A stretch of DNA of 64,000 nt from Lentzea sp. NEAU-D7 (GTDB lineage Bacteria; Actinomycetota; Actinomycetes; Mycobacteriales; Pseudonocardiaceae), in assembly GCF_026242055.1 (NCBI RefSeq), contig NZ_JAPJDL010000004.1, positions 1 through 64,000 of the forward strand, written 5' to 3'. A program made the translations under genes and the position numbers. Below the pieces are notes generated by a model. It did no database searches and was not told the DNA's origin. It worked only from the letters and a program-made list of their open reading frames with translations. This document shows, one piece after another, positions 36,859 through 50,425 of the stretch. The first letter of the stretch is position 1. Each line of letters begins with the position of its first letter.

Positions 36859-36894
36859 GTTGCATAATGCGGACCTCGTTGCGTATTGCGGAAC
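36859..36894. promoter_or_regulatory. Tandem IclR-type boxes before glyA
   Basis: GTTGCATAATGCGGACC (36859-36875) and GTTGCGTATTGCGGAAC (36878-36894) are 19-bp-spaced direct repeats differing at four positions. Each is a quasi-palindrome GTTSCG-N5-CGGAAC-like site. They end 21 bp before the TTG start of glyA. Confidence 0.72.
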
Positions 36895-36915
36895 TTGCTC
36901 GGAAGGGTTGGCCCG

Positions 36916-38196
36916 TTGTCGCTCTCCGTTCCCACCACCACAGTTCTGGACCAGGACCTCGACGAACTCGACCCGGAGGTCGCCGCCGGGATCCGCGCCG
37001 AGTTGCACCGCCAGCGGTCGACGCTGGAGATGATCGCCTCCGAGAACTTCGCGCCGGTCGCCGTGCTGCAGGCGCAGGGATCGGTGCTGACCAACAAGTA
37101 CGCGGAGGGCTACCCGGGCCGCCGCTACTACGGCGGGTGCGAGCACGTCGACGTCGTCGAGTCGCTGGCGATCGAGCGGGTGAAGGCGTTGTTCGGCGCC
37201 GAGCACGCGAACGTCCAGCCGCACTCCGGCGCGCAGGCCAACGCCGCGGCGATGGCGGCGGTGCTGCAGCCGGGTGACACGATCATGGGGCTAGACCTCG
37301 CGCACGGCGGCCACCTGACGCACGGCATGCGGATCAACTTCTCCGGCCGGCTGTACGACGTCGTGGCCTACCACGTCGACCGGGAGTCCGGCCGCGTGGA
37401 CATGGCCGAGGTCGAGCGACTGGCGCTGGAGTCGCGGCCGAAGCTGATCATCGCGGGCTGGTCCGCCCACTCCCGGCAGCTCGACTTCGCCGAGTTCCGC
37501 CGCATTGCCGACCTCGCCGGGGCCAGGCTCATGGTCGACATGGCGCACTTCGCCGGTCTCGTCGCGGCGGGGCTGCACCCGAACCCCGTGCCGTTCGCCG
37601 ACATCGTCACCACCACGACCCACAAGACGCTCGGCGGCCCGCGCGGTGGCGTGGTCCTGTGCCGGCGGGAGCTGGCCAAGAAGATCGACTCCGCGGTGTT
37701 CCCCGGCCAGCAGGGCGGGCCGCTGCAGCACGTCATCGCGGCCAAGGCGGTCGCGTTCAGGATCGCGGCGGGCGGTGAGTTCCGCGAACGCCAGCAGCGC
37801 GTCCTCGAAGGCGCGCGCATCCTGGCCGAACGCCTCACGCGGCCCGACTGCGCCGAAGCCGGTGTGCGGGTGCTCTCCGGCGGCACCGACGTGCACCTCG
37901 TGCTCGTCGATCTCGTCGAGTCCGAAATGGACGGCAAGCAGGCCGAGGACCGGTTGCACCGCATCGGCATCACCGTCAACCGCAACGCCGTCCCGTTCGA
38001 CCCGCGCCCGCCGATGGTCACCTCCGGCCTGCGGATCGGCACTCCCGCCCTCGCCGCCCGCGGCTTCACCGCCGGCGACTTCGCCGAGGTCGCCGACATC
38101 ATCGCCGTGGCGCTCCAGCCGTCCTCCGACGAGGACGACCTCTCCGCTCGCGTCGCCCGGCTGGCGGCGAAGAACCCCCTCTACCCCCACCTCTGA
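36916..38196 (+). CDS. Serine hydroxymethyltransferase
   Basis: A 426-residue PLP enzyme converting glycine plus 5,10-methylene-THF to serine. I chose TTG 36916, with GGAAGGG upstream. A TTG at 36886 in the same frame lies within the operator boxes. Family marks are [48 protein letters not shown] and the Schiff-base lysine in [14 protein letters not shown]. In this operon it consumes glycine from betaine and the one-carbon unit released by the demethylating oxidases, so it is probably a catabolic isozyme rather than the housekeeping copy. Confidence 0.95.
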   Translation: MSLSVPTTTVLDQDLDELDPEVAAGIRAELHRQRSTLEMIASENFAPVAVLQAQGSVLTNKYAEGYPGRRYYGGCEHVDVVESLAIERVKALFGAEHANVQPHSGAQANAAAMAAVLQPGDTIMGLDLAHGGHLTHGMRINFSGRLYDVVAYHVDRESGRVDMAEVERLALESRPKLIIAGWSAHSRQLDFAEFRRIADLAGARLMVDMAHFAGLVAAGLHPNPVPFADIVTTTTHKTLGGPRGGVVLCRRELAKKIDSAVFPGQQGGPLQHVIAAKAVAFRIAAGGEFRERQQRVLEGARILAERLTRPDCAEAGVRVLSGGTDVHLVLVDLVESEMDGKQAEDRLHRIGITVNRNAVPFDPRPPMVTSGLRIGTPALAARGFTAGDFAEVADIIAVALQPSSDEDDLSARVARLAAKNPLYPHL

Positions 38197-38210
38197 CAGG
38201 AGCGACTCAA

Positions 38211-42030
<3,820 letters not shown>

Positions 42031-42050
42031 CTTCCCCTCACGGAGCCACC

Positions 42051-43181
42051 ATGACCGCGACCGACCTCCCGTCCAGCCTGATCCCCACGTTGCCCGGCAA
42101 CACCTACACCGACCCGGCGATCTTCGCGCTGGAGCAGCGGAACATCTTCGAGCGGATGTGGTTCTGCGCGGTCCGCGGCGCCGACCTGCCGGACACCGGC
42201 AACTTCCGGACCGTCCAGATCGGACGCGAGAGCGTCCTGGTGACCCGTTCGCGCGACGGGTCGCTGCGCGCGTTCCTCAACATCTGCCGGCACCGCGGCG
42301 CCAAGCTGTGCGTCGAGGAGACCGGCACGGTCAAGCGCAACTTCCAGTGCCCGTACCACGCCTGGACCTACGGCCTGGACGGCAAGCTGGTCGCCGCGCC
42401 GAACCTCACCTCCATGCCGGACGTCGACCGCGTCGAGTACGGGCTCAAGACCGTGCACCTGCGCGAATGGCTCGGCTACGCGTGGATCTCGCTGGCCGAC
42501 GAGCCGGCGTCGTTCGAGGAGACCGTGCAGCAGGACGTGCGCGAACGCCTGGGCAACCTCGACGCGATCGGCAACTACCAGGTCAGCGAGCTGGAGCTGG
42601 GCCGCCGGATCACCTACGACGTCAAGGCCAACTGGAAGCTCATCATCGAGAACTTCATGGAGTGCTACCACTGCGCGACCATCCACCCCGAGCTCACGGA
42701 GGTCCTGCCGGAGTTCGCGGACGGGTACGCCGCGCAGTACTACGTCGGGCACGGGGCGGTGTTCGGCGAGGAGATCAAGGGCTTCACGATCGACGGGAGC
42801 GAGGGCTTCGAGAACCTGTCCGGCGTCGCCTCCGACCAGGAACGCCGGTACTACGCGATCACCGTGCGGCCGCAGGTGTTCATCAACCTCGTGCCGGACC
42901 ACGTGATCATCCACCGGATGTTCCCGATGGCCGCCGACCGCACGATCGTCGAGTGCGACTGGCTCTACGCCAAGGACGTCGTCGCGACCGGCAAGGACGT
43001 GTCGCGGTCGGTCGAGCTGTTCCACCGCGTCAACGAGCAGGACTTCGAGGCGTGCGAACGGTGCCAGCCCGCGATGTCGTCGCGGGCCTACGCGCAAGGG
43101 GGAGTGCTGGTTCCCTCCGAGCACCACATCGGGGAGTTCCACCGCTGGGTCCAGGAAGTCACATCCGCGACGAGGTGGTAG
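42051..43181 (+). CDS. Glycine betaine demethylase, Rieske oxygenase subunit
   Basis: A 376-residue Rieske non-heme iron oxygenase, GbcA/BmoA-like, that should remove one methyl group from glycine betaine to give dimethylglycine and formaldehyde. The Rieske cluster ligands are Cys79, His81, Cys100 and His103 (CRHRGAKLC, CPYHAW). The mononuclear iron histidines are His207 and His212 (ECYHCATIHPEL), with an Asp in NEQDFEACERCQ. ATG 42051 is preceded by CGGAG. The reductase component usually encoded beside it is missing from this window. It lies 5 bp from the BCCT transporter. Confidence 0.9.
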   Translation: MTATDLPSSLIPTLPGNTYTDPAIFALEQRNIFERMWFCAVRGADLPDTGNFRTVQIGRESVLVTRSRDGSLRAFLNICRHRGAKLCVEETGTVKRNFQCPYHAWTYGLDGKLVAAPNLTSMPDVDRVEYGLKTVHLREWLGYAWISLADEPASFEETVQQDVRERLGNLDAIGNYQVSELELGRRITYDVKANWKLIIENFMECYHCATIHPELTEVLPEFADGYAAQYYVGHGAVFGEEIKGFTIDGSEGFENLSGVASDQERRYYAITVRPQVFINLVPDHVIIHRMFPMAADRTIVECDWLYAKDVVATGKDVSRSVELFHRVNEQDFEACERCQPAMSSRAYAQGGVLVPSEHHIGEFHRWVQEVTSATRW

Positions 43182-43186
43182 ACACC

Positions 43187-44803
43187 ATGTCCGAACCGAA
43201 GTTCTTACCCGCGACGAAAATCCACACGGACCGCGTGGTCTTCACGGTGTCCGCGGTCGTCGCCGCCGCCTTCCTTGCCTGGGGAGTGCTCGGCACGGCG
43301 AGTCTTGGGAGTGTCTCGTCCGCGGTGCTCGCCTGGGTCATCCGCTACACCGGCTGGGCGTTCCTGACGGCGGCGACCGGGTTCGTGATCTTCGCACTGT
43401 GGCTGGCCTTCAGCCGCTACGGCCGGATCCCGCTCGGGCAGGACGACGAGCGGCCGGAGTTCCGGACGATCTCGTGGGTCGCGATGATGTTCAGCGCGGG
43501 CATGGGCATCGGCCTGATGTTCTACGGCGTCGCGGAACCGCTGTCGCACTTCGTGAAGCCGCCACCCGGCACGGTCGAGGGCGGCTCGGACGCGGCGGTC
43601 GAGACCGCGATGGCGACGTCGCTCTTCCACTGGGCGATCCACCCGTGGTCGATCTACGCCGTCGTCGGCCTCGCGATCGCGTACGGCACGTTCCGCCGCG
43701 GCCGCAGGCAGCTGATCAGTGCCGCGTTCGCACCGCTGTTCGGCGACCGGGTGTCCGAGAAGCCGCTGGGCCGGGTGATCGACGTCCTGGCGATCTTCGC
43801 GACGCTGTTCGGGTCGGCGGCCTCGCTGGGTCTCGGCGCTCTGCAGATCGGCAGCGGGTTGAGGGCGGGCGGGTTCGTGTCGGAGAACCCCGGCGTCGGC
43901 GTACTGATCGGTGTCATCGCGGTGCTGACGGTGGCGTTCGTGGCGTCGGCGGTCTCGGGGGTGGCCAAGGGCATCCAGTGGCTGTCGAACATCAACATGG
44001 TGCTGGCGACGGTGCTGGCGGTGTTCGTGTTCGTCGTCGGGCCGACCGTGCTGATCCTGAACCTGGTGCCGGCGGCGATCGGCGACTACTTCCGCGAGAT
44101 GGGCGAGATGGTCTCCCGCTCCGCCGCGTCCGGCGGGAGCGCGATGGAGGGCTGGCTGGCGTCCTGGACGATCTTCTACTGGGCGTGGTGGATCTCGTGG
44201 ACGCCGTTCGTCGGCATGTTCATCGCGCGGATCAGCCGCGGCCGGACGATCAGGCAGTTCGTCAGCGGCGTGATCCTGGTGCCGTCCGCGGTGAGCCTGG
44301 TCTGGTTCACGATCATGGGCGGCACGGCGATCACGTTGCAGCGCGGCGGAACCGACCTCGCTGGGGCGGCGAACCCCGAGTCCCAGCTGTTCGGTGTGCT
44401 GGAGCAGTTCCCGCTGGCGGGCGTCGCCGGGGTGGTCGTGATGGTGCTCGTGGCGATCTTCTTCGTGTCCGGCGCCGACGCGGCCTCGCTGGTGATGGGC
44501 TCGTTGTCGCAGCGCGGAGCCATCGAACCGCACCGGCGGCTGGTGGTGTTCTGGGGCGTCGCGACCGGTGGCGTCGCCGCGGTGATGCTGCTGGTCGGTG
44601 GTGGAGGGGCGACCGCGCTGACGGGGCTGCAGAACCTCACGATCATCGCCGCGGCACCGTTCGCGCTGGTCATGGTCGTGCTGTGCGTGGCGCTGGCGAA
44701 GGACCTGCGCAGCGACCCGATGGTGCTGTGGGAGAAGCACTGCGCCCACACCGTCGACCAGATCGCTAGATCAACGCCCGAATCGCCTGTTCGAAACCGA
44801 TGA
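43187..44803 (+). CDS. BCCT-family betaine transporter
   Basis: A 538-residue, 12-helix secondary transporter for trimethylammonium compounds. Signatures are the glycine-rich helix GMGIGLMFYGVAEPLSHF and the tryptophan box WAWWISWTPFVGMFIARISRGRT. Both N- and C-terminal tails are short, so it probably lacks the long osmosensing tail of Corynebacterium BetP and serves nutrient uptake. It sits directly after the demethylase. Glycine betaine is the expected substrate; carnitine or choline cannot be excluded. The 3' end overlaps the convergent GntR gene by 38 nt. Confidence 0.93.
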   Translation: MSEPKFLPATKIHTDRVVFTVSAVVAAAFLAWGVLGTASLGSVSSAVLAWVIRYTGWAFLTAATGFVIFALWLAFSRYGRIPLGQDDERPEFRTISWVAMMFSAGMGIGLMFYGVAEPLSHFVKPPPGTVEGGSDAAVETAMATSLFHWAIHPWSIYAVVGLAIAYGTFRRGRRQLISAAFAPLFGDRVSEKPLGRVIDVLAIFATLFGSAASLGLGALQIGSGLRAGGFVSENPGVGVLIGVIAVLTVAFVASAVSGVAKGIQWLSNINMVLATVLAVFVFVVGPTVLILNLVPAAIGDYFREMGEMVSRSAASGGSAMEGWLASWTIFYWAWWISWTPFVGMFIARISRGRTIRQFVSGVILVPSAVSLVWFTIMGGTAITLQRGGTDLAGAANPESQLFGVLEQFPLAGVAGVVVMVLVAIFFVSGADAASLVMGSLSQRGAIEPHRRLVVFWGVATGGVAAVMLLVGGGGATALTGLQNLTIIAAAPFALVMVVLCVALAKDLRSDPMVLWEKHCAHTVDQIARSTPESPVRNR

Positions 44804-45425
44804 CGTGCTGGGAGGCGAGCTCGCTCGCCTTCTTCGCGTCGCCCTCGACGATCGCGGTGAGGAGGGGCACGTGTTCGTCGACGTGACCAGCCATTCCGGG
44901 CAGTCGTGGCAGGAACACGCACCAGATCCGGGTGGCCAGGTTGTCGTAGGAGATCAGGGTGTCCTCGAGGAACGGGTTGTGCACGCACCCGTAGATCGCG
45001 CGGTGCACGCCGACGTCGGTGCGCAGGAGTTCCGTGTTGTCGCCCGTCGGTGCCGCCGTGTCCAGCCGTGAGCGCAGCTCGGTGAGAGCGGCCCTGTCCT
45101 GCGCCGTGGCGCGTTCGGCCGCGGCCGCCGCGGCGAGGGGTTCCAGGGTCCTGCGCACCTCGGAGATGTGGGAGAGGTCGGAGATGTTCACGTCGGTGGC
45201 GAACGTGCCGCGGCGCGGGAAGGCGACGACGAGCCGTTCCTGCTCCAGCCGTTTGAGAGCCTCGCGGATCGGGGTGCGGCCGACGCCGAGCTCGGTGCGC
45301 AGCCTGTCCTCGTTGATGGGCTCACCCGGCTTGATCTCCAGCATGACCAGGCGATCTCGCAGGACCGCGTACGCCCGCTCGGTGAGTGAGACGGAGGCGG
45401 GCTCGTCGTTGACCCGTGCGTTCAT
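44766..45425 (-). CDS. GntR regulator (FCD) of the sarcosine oxidase operon
   Basis: A 219-residue FCD-type GntR regulator. The winged helix (about 12-75) has [47 protein letters not shown], in VanR-subgroup style. The FCD domain carries metal-ligand histidines in [10 protein letters not shown] and in EHVPLL and [13 protein letters not shown] 45425 starts it. It is divergent from soxB, with a 14-bp palindrome between, so it probably represses SoxBDAG-PurU until sarcosine or a related effector is present. Confidence 0.91.
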   Translation of the reverse strand: MNARVNDEPASVSLTERAYAVLRDRLVMLEIKPGEPINEDRLRTELGVGRTPIREALKRLEQERLVVAFPRRGTFATDVNISDLSHISEVRRTLEPLAAAAAAERATAQDRAALTELRSRLDTAAPTGDNTELLRTDVGVHRAIYGCVHNPFLEDTLISYDNLATRIWCVFLPRLPGMAGHVDEHVPLLTAIVEGDAKKASELASQHVIGFEQAIRALI

Positions 45426-45446
45426 GTGACCTACGGTAACGCACAG

Positions 45447-45460
45447 ACTGATATACCAGT
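45447..45460. promoter_or_regulatory. GntR operator between gntR and soxB
   Basis: ACTGATATACCAGT is a near-perfect palindrome (ACTGRTATAYCAGT) of the T-GTATAC-A type used by FCD regulators. It lies 22 bp from the gntR start and 34 bp from soxB. Confidence 0.68.
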
Positions 45461-45494
45461 AGTCGACCAGATGATTCAGCTGGAGGCGTCGCGC

Positions 45495-46733
45495 ATGACC
45501 AGCTCGGCTCAGCCGCCCGGAGCGCACCTGCCGGAGCACCCCGACTTCCTCTGGGACGACCCGGAACCGAAGTCCTCCTACGACGTCGTGGTCGTCGGCG
45601 GCGGAGGGCACGGCCTCGCGACCGCGTACTACCTCGCGAAGGTTCACGGCATCACGAACGTCGCCGTGCTGGAGAAGGGCTGGCTCGCGGGCGGAAACAT
45701 GGCCCGCAACACCACGATCATCCGGTCGAACTACCTGTGGGACGAGAGTTCCGGCATCTACGAGCACTCGCTGAAGCTGTGGGAGGGCCTGGAGGACGAC
45801 CTCGGCTACCCGATCCTGTTCGACCAGCGCGGGGTCCTGAACCTGGCGCACAGCCTGCAGGACGTGCGCGACAGCGTCCGGCGCGTCAACGCCAACCGGC
45901 TCAACGGCATCGACGCGGAGTGGGTGGATCCCGCCGGCGTCAAGGAGATCTGCCCGATCGTCAACACCTCGCCGGACGTCCGCTACCCGGTGCTGGGCGC
46001 GACCTACCAGCCGCGCGCGGGCATCGCGAAGCACGACTACGTGGCGTGGGGCTACGCGCGGGCGGCGCACGCGATGGGCGTCGACCTGATCCAGAACTGC
46101 GAGGTCACCGGGCTGGAGACGTCCGGCGGCCGGATCACCGCCGTCGAGACGTCACGCGGTCGCATCGCGGCCGGCAAGGTCGCGTTGTGCGCGGCGGGCC
46201 ACAGCTCGGTGCTCGCGAAGATGGTCGGGCTGCGATTGCCGCTCGCCTCGCACCCGTTGCAGGCCCTGGTCTCCGAACTGCTCGAACCCGTCCACCCGAC
46301 CGTCGTGATGTCGAACGCCGTGCACGTCTACGTCTCCCAGGCGCACAAGGGCGAACTGGTGATGGGCGCGGGCATCGACAGCTACAACGGTTACGGGCAA
46401 AGGGGTTCGTTCCACATCATCGAGCAGCAGATGTCGGCGGCGCTGGAACTGTTCCCGGTCTTCGCGCGGGCACACCTGCTGCGGACGTGGGCGGGCATCG
46501 TCGACGTCAGCCCGGACGCCTCGCCGATCGTCGGCCTCACGCCCGTCGGCGGCCTGTACCTCAACTGCGGCTGGGGGACCGGCGGTTTCAAGGCCACACC
46601 CGGTGTCGGCGACTGCTTCGCGCACACCATCGCCCACGACAAGCCGCACCCGTTCAACGAGCCGTTCACCCTCGAGCGCTTCACCACGGGCGCTCTCGTC
46701 GACGAGCACGGCGCCGCCGCCGTCGCGCACTAG
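45495..46733 (+). CDS. Sarcosine oxidase subunit beta
   Basis: A 412-residue catalytic subunit of heterotetrameric sarcosine oxidase, which oxidises sarcosine to glycine. ATG 45495 follows GGAGG at 45482; ATG 45471 is a less likely start. The FAD-binding motif is [17 protein letters not shown] (about 32-48). His180 in [15 protein letters not shown] corresponds to the histidine that binds FMN covalently in this family. C-terminal marks are [18 protein letters not shown] and [14 protein letters not shown]. It is the first gene of soxBDAG-purU. Confidence 0.95.
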   Translation: MTSSAQPPGAHLPEHPDFLWDDPEPKSSYDVVVVGGGGHGLATAYYLAKVHGITNVAVLEKGWLAGGNMARNTTIIRSNYLWDESSGIYEHSLKLWEGLEDDLGYPILFDQRGVLNLAHSLQDVRDSVRRVNANRLNGIDAEWVDPAGVKEICPIVNTSPDVRYPVLGATYQPRAGIAKHDYVAWGYARAAHAMGVDLIQNCEVTGLETSGGRITAVETSRGRIAAGKVALCAAGHSSVLAKMVGLRLPLASHPLQALVSELLEPVHPTVVMSNAVHVYVSQAHKGELVMGAGIDSYNGYGQRGSFHIIEQQMSAALELFPVFARAHLLRTWAGIVDVSPDASPIVGLTPVGGLYLNCGWGTGGFKATPGVGDCFAHTIAHDKPHPFNEPFTLERFTTGALVDEHGAAAVAH

Positions 46734-46741
46734 GAGCAGGC

Positions 46742-47023
46742 ATGCAACTCATCCCGTGTCCGTGGTGCGGCCCGCGCGAGGAAGCGGAGTTCCACTACGG
46801 CGGCCAGGCCCACGTCGCCTACCCCGAGGACCCGGCCGCGCTGACCGACGAGCAGTGGGCGCAGTACGTGTTCTTCCGGGAGAACCCGAGCGGCCCGTTC
46901 GCCGAGCGCTGGAGCCACCACGCCGGGTGCCGGCGGTGGTTCAACGCCGTCCGCGACACCCGCACCCACGACCTGCTGGCCGTCTACCGCGTGGGCGAGC
47001 CCATGCCCGAGGTGACCGCATGA
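46742..47023 (+). CDS. Sarcosine oxidase subunit delta
   Basis: A 93-residue zinc-binding structural subunit. The zinc ligands are Cys6, Cys9, His59 and Cys63 (PCPWCG, WSHHAGC), in normal family spacing. ATG 46742 starts 8 bp after soxB, and the stop overlaps the alpha-subunit start by ATGA. Confidence 0.95.
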   Translation: MQLIPCPWCGPREEAEFHYGGQAHVAYPEDPAALTDEQWAQYVFFRENPSGPFAERWSHHAGCRRWFNAVRDTRTHDLLAVYRVGEPMPEVTA

Positions 47024-49857
47024 CCTTCCGCACCCCGACCGGTGGCTCGATCGACCGGAACACCCTGCTGCACTTCACCTTCAACGGCCGCCCGTACACC
47101 GGGCACCCCGGCGACACGCTCGCGTCGGCGTTGCTCGCCCACGGGGTGCACCAGATCGGCAGCAGCGTGAAGCTCGGCCGTCCGCGCGGGATCGTCGCGG
47201 CGGGGTCCGAGGACCCGACGTCGCTGGTGCAGGTCGAGGCACCGTTCTCCGAGCCGATGCTGCTCGCCACGACCGTCGAGCTGTACGACGGCCTGGTGGC
47301 GCGCGGGCTGGCGGGTCAGGGACGGCTGTCACCCGAACCGGACCCGGCGCGCTACGACGCCAAGCACGAGCACTGCGACGTGCTGGTCGTCGGTGCCGGC
47401 CCCGCCGGCCTGGTCGCGGCGCTGACCGCCGCTCGCAGCGGCGCCCGGGTGGTGCTGGTCGACGAGCAGAACCAGGCCGGTGGCGCGCTGCTGGGTGTGG
47501 ACGAGTACCTGGACGACCGGCCGTCCGCCGAGTGGGTCGCGGACGTCGTGGCGGAGCTGAAGAGCACACCGGGTGTGCTGGTGCTGGAGCGGACCACGGC
47601 GTTCGGCATGTACCAGGACGGGTTCGTGCTGGCGCTGCAGAAGCGCACCGACCACCTCGGGTTCGCGGCGCCGGCCTCGGTCGCCCGGCAGCGGGTGTGG
47701 CGGATCAGGACGCGGCAGACCGTGCTCGCCACCGGTGCCCACGAACGCCCCGTGGCTTTCGCCGACAACGACCGGCCGGGGATCATGCTCGCCTCGTCGG
47801 CCCGCACGTTCCTGCACCGCTACGGCGTGCTGCCCGGCTCGCGGGCGGTCGTGTTCACCACCGACGACAGCGCCTACTGCGCGGCGATCGACCTGGCCGA
47901 GTCCGGTGTGGACATCGCGCTGGTCACGGACGCCCGCCCGGAGCCGCCTGCCCGGCTGGCGGCGGAGTGCGCGGCGCGGGGCATCGAGGTCCGCGCCGGG
48001 CACGTGGTCGCCGGGACCGACGGAGACCGCAGGGTGACCGGGGCGCGGATCGCTCCGCTGGCCGCCACCTCGCCGGACCTCACCGTCGACTGCGACACCG
48101 TCCTGGTGTCGGGCGGCTGGAACCCGGTGGTGAGCCTGTTCAGCCAGGCGCGCGGCAAGCTGCGCTACGACGCCGAACTCGGCGCTTTCGTGCCGGGCGA
48201 GGAACTTCCCACCGTGCGGGTCGCCGGGTCCGCGACCGGCGAACTGGACCTCGGCGCGTGCGCGCGGCAGGGCCGGGACGCCGGTGCGCAGGCCGCGGCC
48301 GCCGCAGGGTTCACGCCCGGCGGCCAGGTTCCGCTGCCCGTGTCGGACTCGCGCTGCACCGCCCGTTCCGGCCTGGTGCTGTGGCGGGTGCCGGGCGACG
48401 ACGACGCGAGCTTCGTCGACCTGCAACGGGACTCGACCGTGGCGGACGTGCTGCGGGCGACCGGCGCGGGTCTGCGGTCGCTGGAGCACGTCAAGCGCTA
48501 CACGACCATCGGCACCGCGCACGACCAGGGCAAGACGTCCGGCATGATCGCCGCGGGCATCGTCGCGGAGGAGCTGGGCGTCGAGCTGGCCGAGCAGCGG
48601 CCCACGACGTTCCGCCCGCCGTTCACGTCGGTGTCGTTCGCCGCGCTGGCCGGGCGGGACCGCGGCGAGCTGCACGACCCGGTGCGCGTCACGTCGATCC
48701 ACCCGTGGCACGTGGCGCACGGGGCGTTGTTCGAGGACGTCGGCCAGTGGAAGCGGCCCTGGTACTACCCGCGCGACGGCGAAGACCTGCACACGGCCGT
48801 GCTGCGCGAGTGCAAGGCCACGCGCGAGAGCGTCGGCATGATGGACGGCTCGACGCTCGGCAAGATCGACGTGCAGGGCCGCGACGCCGGCAAGTTCCTG
48901 GACATGCTCTACACGAACATGATGAGCACGCTGAAGGTCGGCAGGATCCGCTACGGCGTGATGTGCGGCGTCGACGGGATGGTGATCGACGACGGCACCG
49001 TGATCCGGGTCGGTGAGGAGCGGTACCTCGTCACCACGACCACCGGCAACGCGGCCAAGATCCTCGACTGGATGGAGGAGTGGCTGCAGACGGAGTGGCC
49101 GCACCTCGACGTGCACTGCACCTCGGTCACCGAGCACTGGGCGACGATCCCGCTGGTGGGCCCGCGGTCACGGGACGTGCTGGCCGCAGTGGCCCCGTCG
49201 CTGGACGTCTCCAACGAGGCGTTCGAGTTCATGACCTGGCGCGAGGCGGAGGTCGCGGGCGTGCCGGCGAGGGTGTGCCGGATCAGCTTCTCCGGTGAGC
49301 TGGCCTACGAGATCAACGTGACCGCGTGGCACGGCATCGCCGTGTGGGAGGCGTTGATGGCGGCGGGGGAGAAGTACGGGATCACGCCGTACGGCACCGA
49401 GACCATGCACGTGCTCCGCGCCGAGAAGGGCTACCCGATCATCGGGCAGGAGACCGACGCGACGGTCACGCCGCAGGACCTCGGCATGTCGTGGGCGGTG
49501 TCGAAGAAGAAGCCCGACTTCATCGGCAAGCGCTCGTTCGCCCGCGCCGAGAACAACCGCACGGACCGCAAGCAGCTCGTGGGACTCCTGCCCGTAGATC
49601 CGGCCGTGCTGCTGCCGGAGGGGTCGCAGATCGTGGAGACCGACCGCCTGCCCGAACCGCCGGTCCGGATGCTCGGCCACGTCACGTCGAGCTATCCCAG
49701 CGCGGCCCTCGGCCGCACGTTCGCGCTGGCGCTGGTGCGCTCCGGCCACGAACGCATCGGCGAGACGCTGTACGTGCCCGTCGAGGACTCGCTCGTGCCG
49801 GTCACCGTCACCGAATCCGTGCTGTACGACAAGGAAGGAGCCCGTCGTGACGGTTAG
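47020..49857 (+). CDS. Sarcosine oxidase subunit alpha
   Basis: A 945-residue multi-domain subunit. The N-terminus (about 15-100) is a ferredoxin-like fold lacking cluster cysteines. A two-dinucleotide-binding region follows (VVGAGPAGLVAALTAARSGARVVLVDEQ near 125, ATGAHERP near 245), which holds NAD+. The C-terminal GcvT domain (about 570-945; SVGMMDGSTLGKIDVQGRDAGKFLD, FSGELAYEINV) binds tetrahydrofolate and captures the methyl carbon as methylene-THF. Length and order match Corynebacterium and Arthrobacter SoxA. It overlaps soxD by 4 bp and soxG by 11 bp. Confidence 0.95.
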   Translation: MTFRTPTGGSIDRNTLLHFTFNGRPYTGHPGDTLASALLAHGVHQIGSSVKLGRPRGIVAAGSEDPTSLVQVEAPFSEPMLLATTVELYDGLVARGLAGQGRLSPEPDPARYDAKHEHCDVLVVGAGPAGLVAALTAARSGARVVLVDEQNQAGGALLGVDEYLDDRPSAEWVADVVAELKSTPGVLVLERTTAFGMYQDGFVLALQKRTDHLGFAAPASVARQRVWRIRTRQTVLATGAHERPVAFADNDRPGIMLASSARTFLHRYGVLPGSRAVVFTTDDSAYCAAIDLAESGVDIALVTDARPEPPARLAAECAARGIEVRAGHVVAGTDGDRRVTGARIAPLAATSPDLTVDCDTVLVSGGWNPVVSLFSQARGKLRYDAELGAFVPGEELPTVRVAGSATGELDLGACARQGRDAGAQAAAAAGFTPGGQVPLPVSDSRCTARSGLVLWRVPGDDDASFVDLQRDSTVADVLRATGAGLRSLEHVKRYTTIGTAHDQGKTSGMIAAGIVAEELGVELAEQRPTTFRPPFTSVSFAALAGRDRGELHDPVRVTSIHPWHVAHGALFEDVGQWKRPWYYPRDGEDLHTAVLRECKATRESVGMMDGSTLGKIDVQGRDAGKFLDMLYTNMMSTLKVGRIRYGVMCGVDGMVIDDGTVIRVGEERYLVTTTTGNAAKILDWMEEWLQTEWPHLDVHCTSVTEHWATIPLVGPRSRDVLAAVAPSLDVSNEAFEFMTWREAEVAGVPARVCRISFSGELAYEINVTAWHGIAVWEALMAAGEKYGITPYGTETMHVLRAEKGYPIIGQETDATVTPQDLGMSWAVSKKKPDFIGKRSFARAENNRTDRKQLVGLLPVDPAVLLPEGSQIVETDRLPEPPVRMLGHVTSSYPSAALGRTFALALVRSGHERIGETLYVPVEDSLVPVTVTESVLYDKEGARRDG

Positions 49858-50425
49858 TCCCCTCGCCGCCTGGCGCGACCGCCTGGCGGCGCTCGCCCCG
49901 GTGCTGGACGTCGCCGAGGTGCCGTTCCGCTCGCAGCTCACCGTCCGCGTGTCCGACCCGGACGCACTCGCGGCGGCGGGCTCGGCGCTCGGAGTCCCGT
50001 TCCCTTCCGCTGCTTGCACTTTCACCTCCGGCACCGGACCATTCGGGGACGCCGAGGTGCTCTGGCTCGGACCGGACGAGTTCCTCGTCACGGCCTCGCC
50101 CGGCCTGCAGGTCACGATCGAGGAGGTGTTGCGTGGCGCGCTCGGGACTGCCGGAGGGTCCGTTGTGGACACTTCGGCGCAGCGCACGACCGTGGTCCTT
50201 CAAGGGCCGCTCGTCCGGCAGGTGCTTGCTCACGGATGTTCCGTGGACCTGCACCCGTCTTCGGCTCCCGTCGGCACTTGCGTGCAGACACTCCTCGCCA
50301 GGACGGGGATCGTCCTGCAGGTGACAGGCGAGGACCGGTGCACGATCCTGGTGCGGTCGTCGTTCGCCGAGTACTTCGCGGCGTGGCTCGCCGACGCGTG
50401 CACCGAGTACCTGGCGGTGGCGTGA
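49847..50425 (+). CDS. Sarcosine oxidase subunit gamma
   Basis: A 192-residue subunit of the SoxG family, GcvT-like in fold (VLWLGPDEFLV, DTSAQRTTVVLQGPLVRQVLAHGCSVDLHP). It completes the alpha-beta-gamma-delta complex. GTG 49847 lies inside the 3' end of soxA, and the stop shares TGATG with purU, so all five genes are probably made as one transcript with coupled translation. Confidence 0.93.
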   Translation: MTVSPLAAWRDRLAALAPVLDVAEVPFRSQLTVRVSDPDALAAAGSALGVPFPSAACTFTSGTGPFGDAEVLWLGPDEFLVTASPGLQVTIEEVLRGALGTAGGSVVDTSAQRTTVVLQGPLVRQVLAHGCSVDLHPSSAPVGTCVQTLLARTGIVLQVTGEDRCTILVRSSFAEYFAAWLADACTEYLAVA

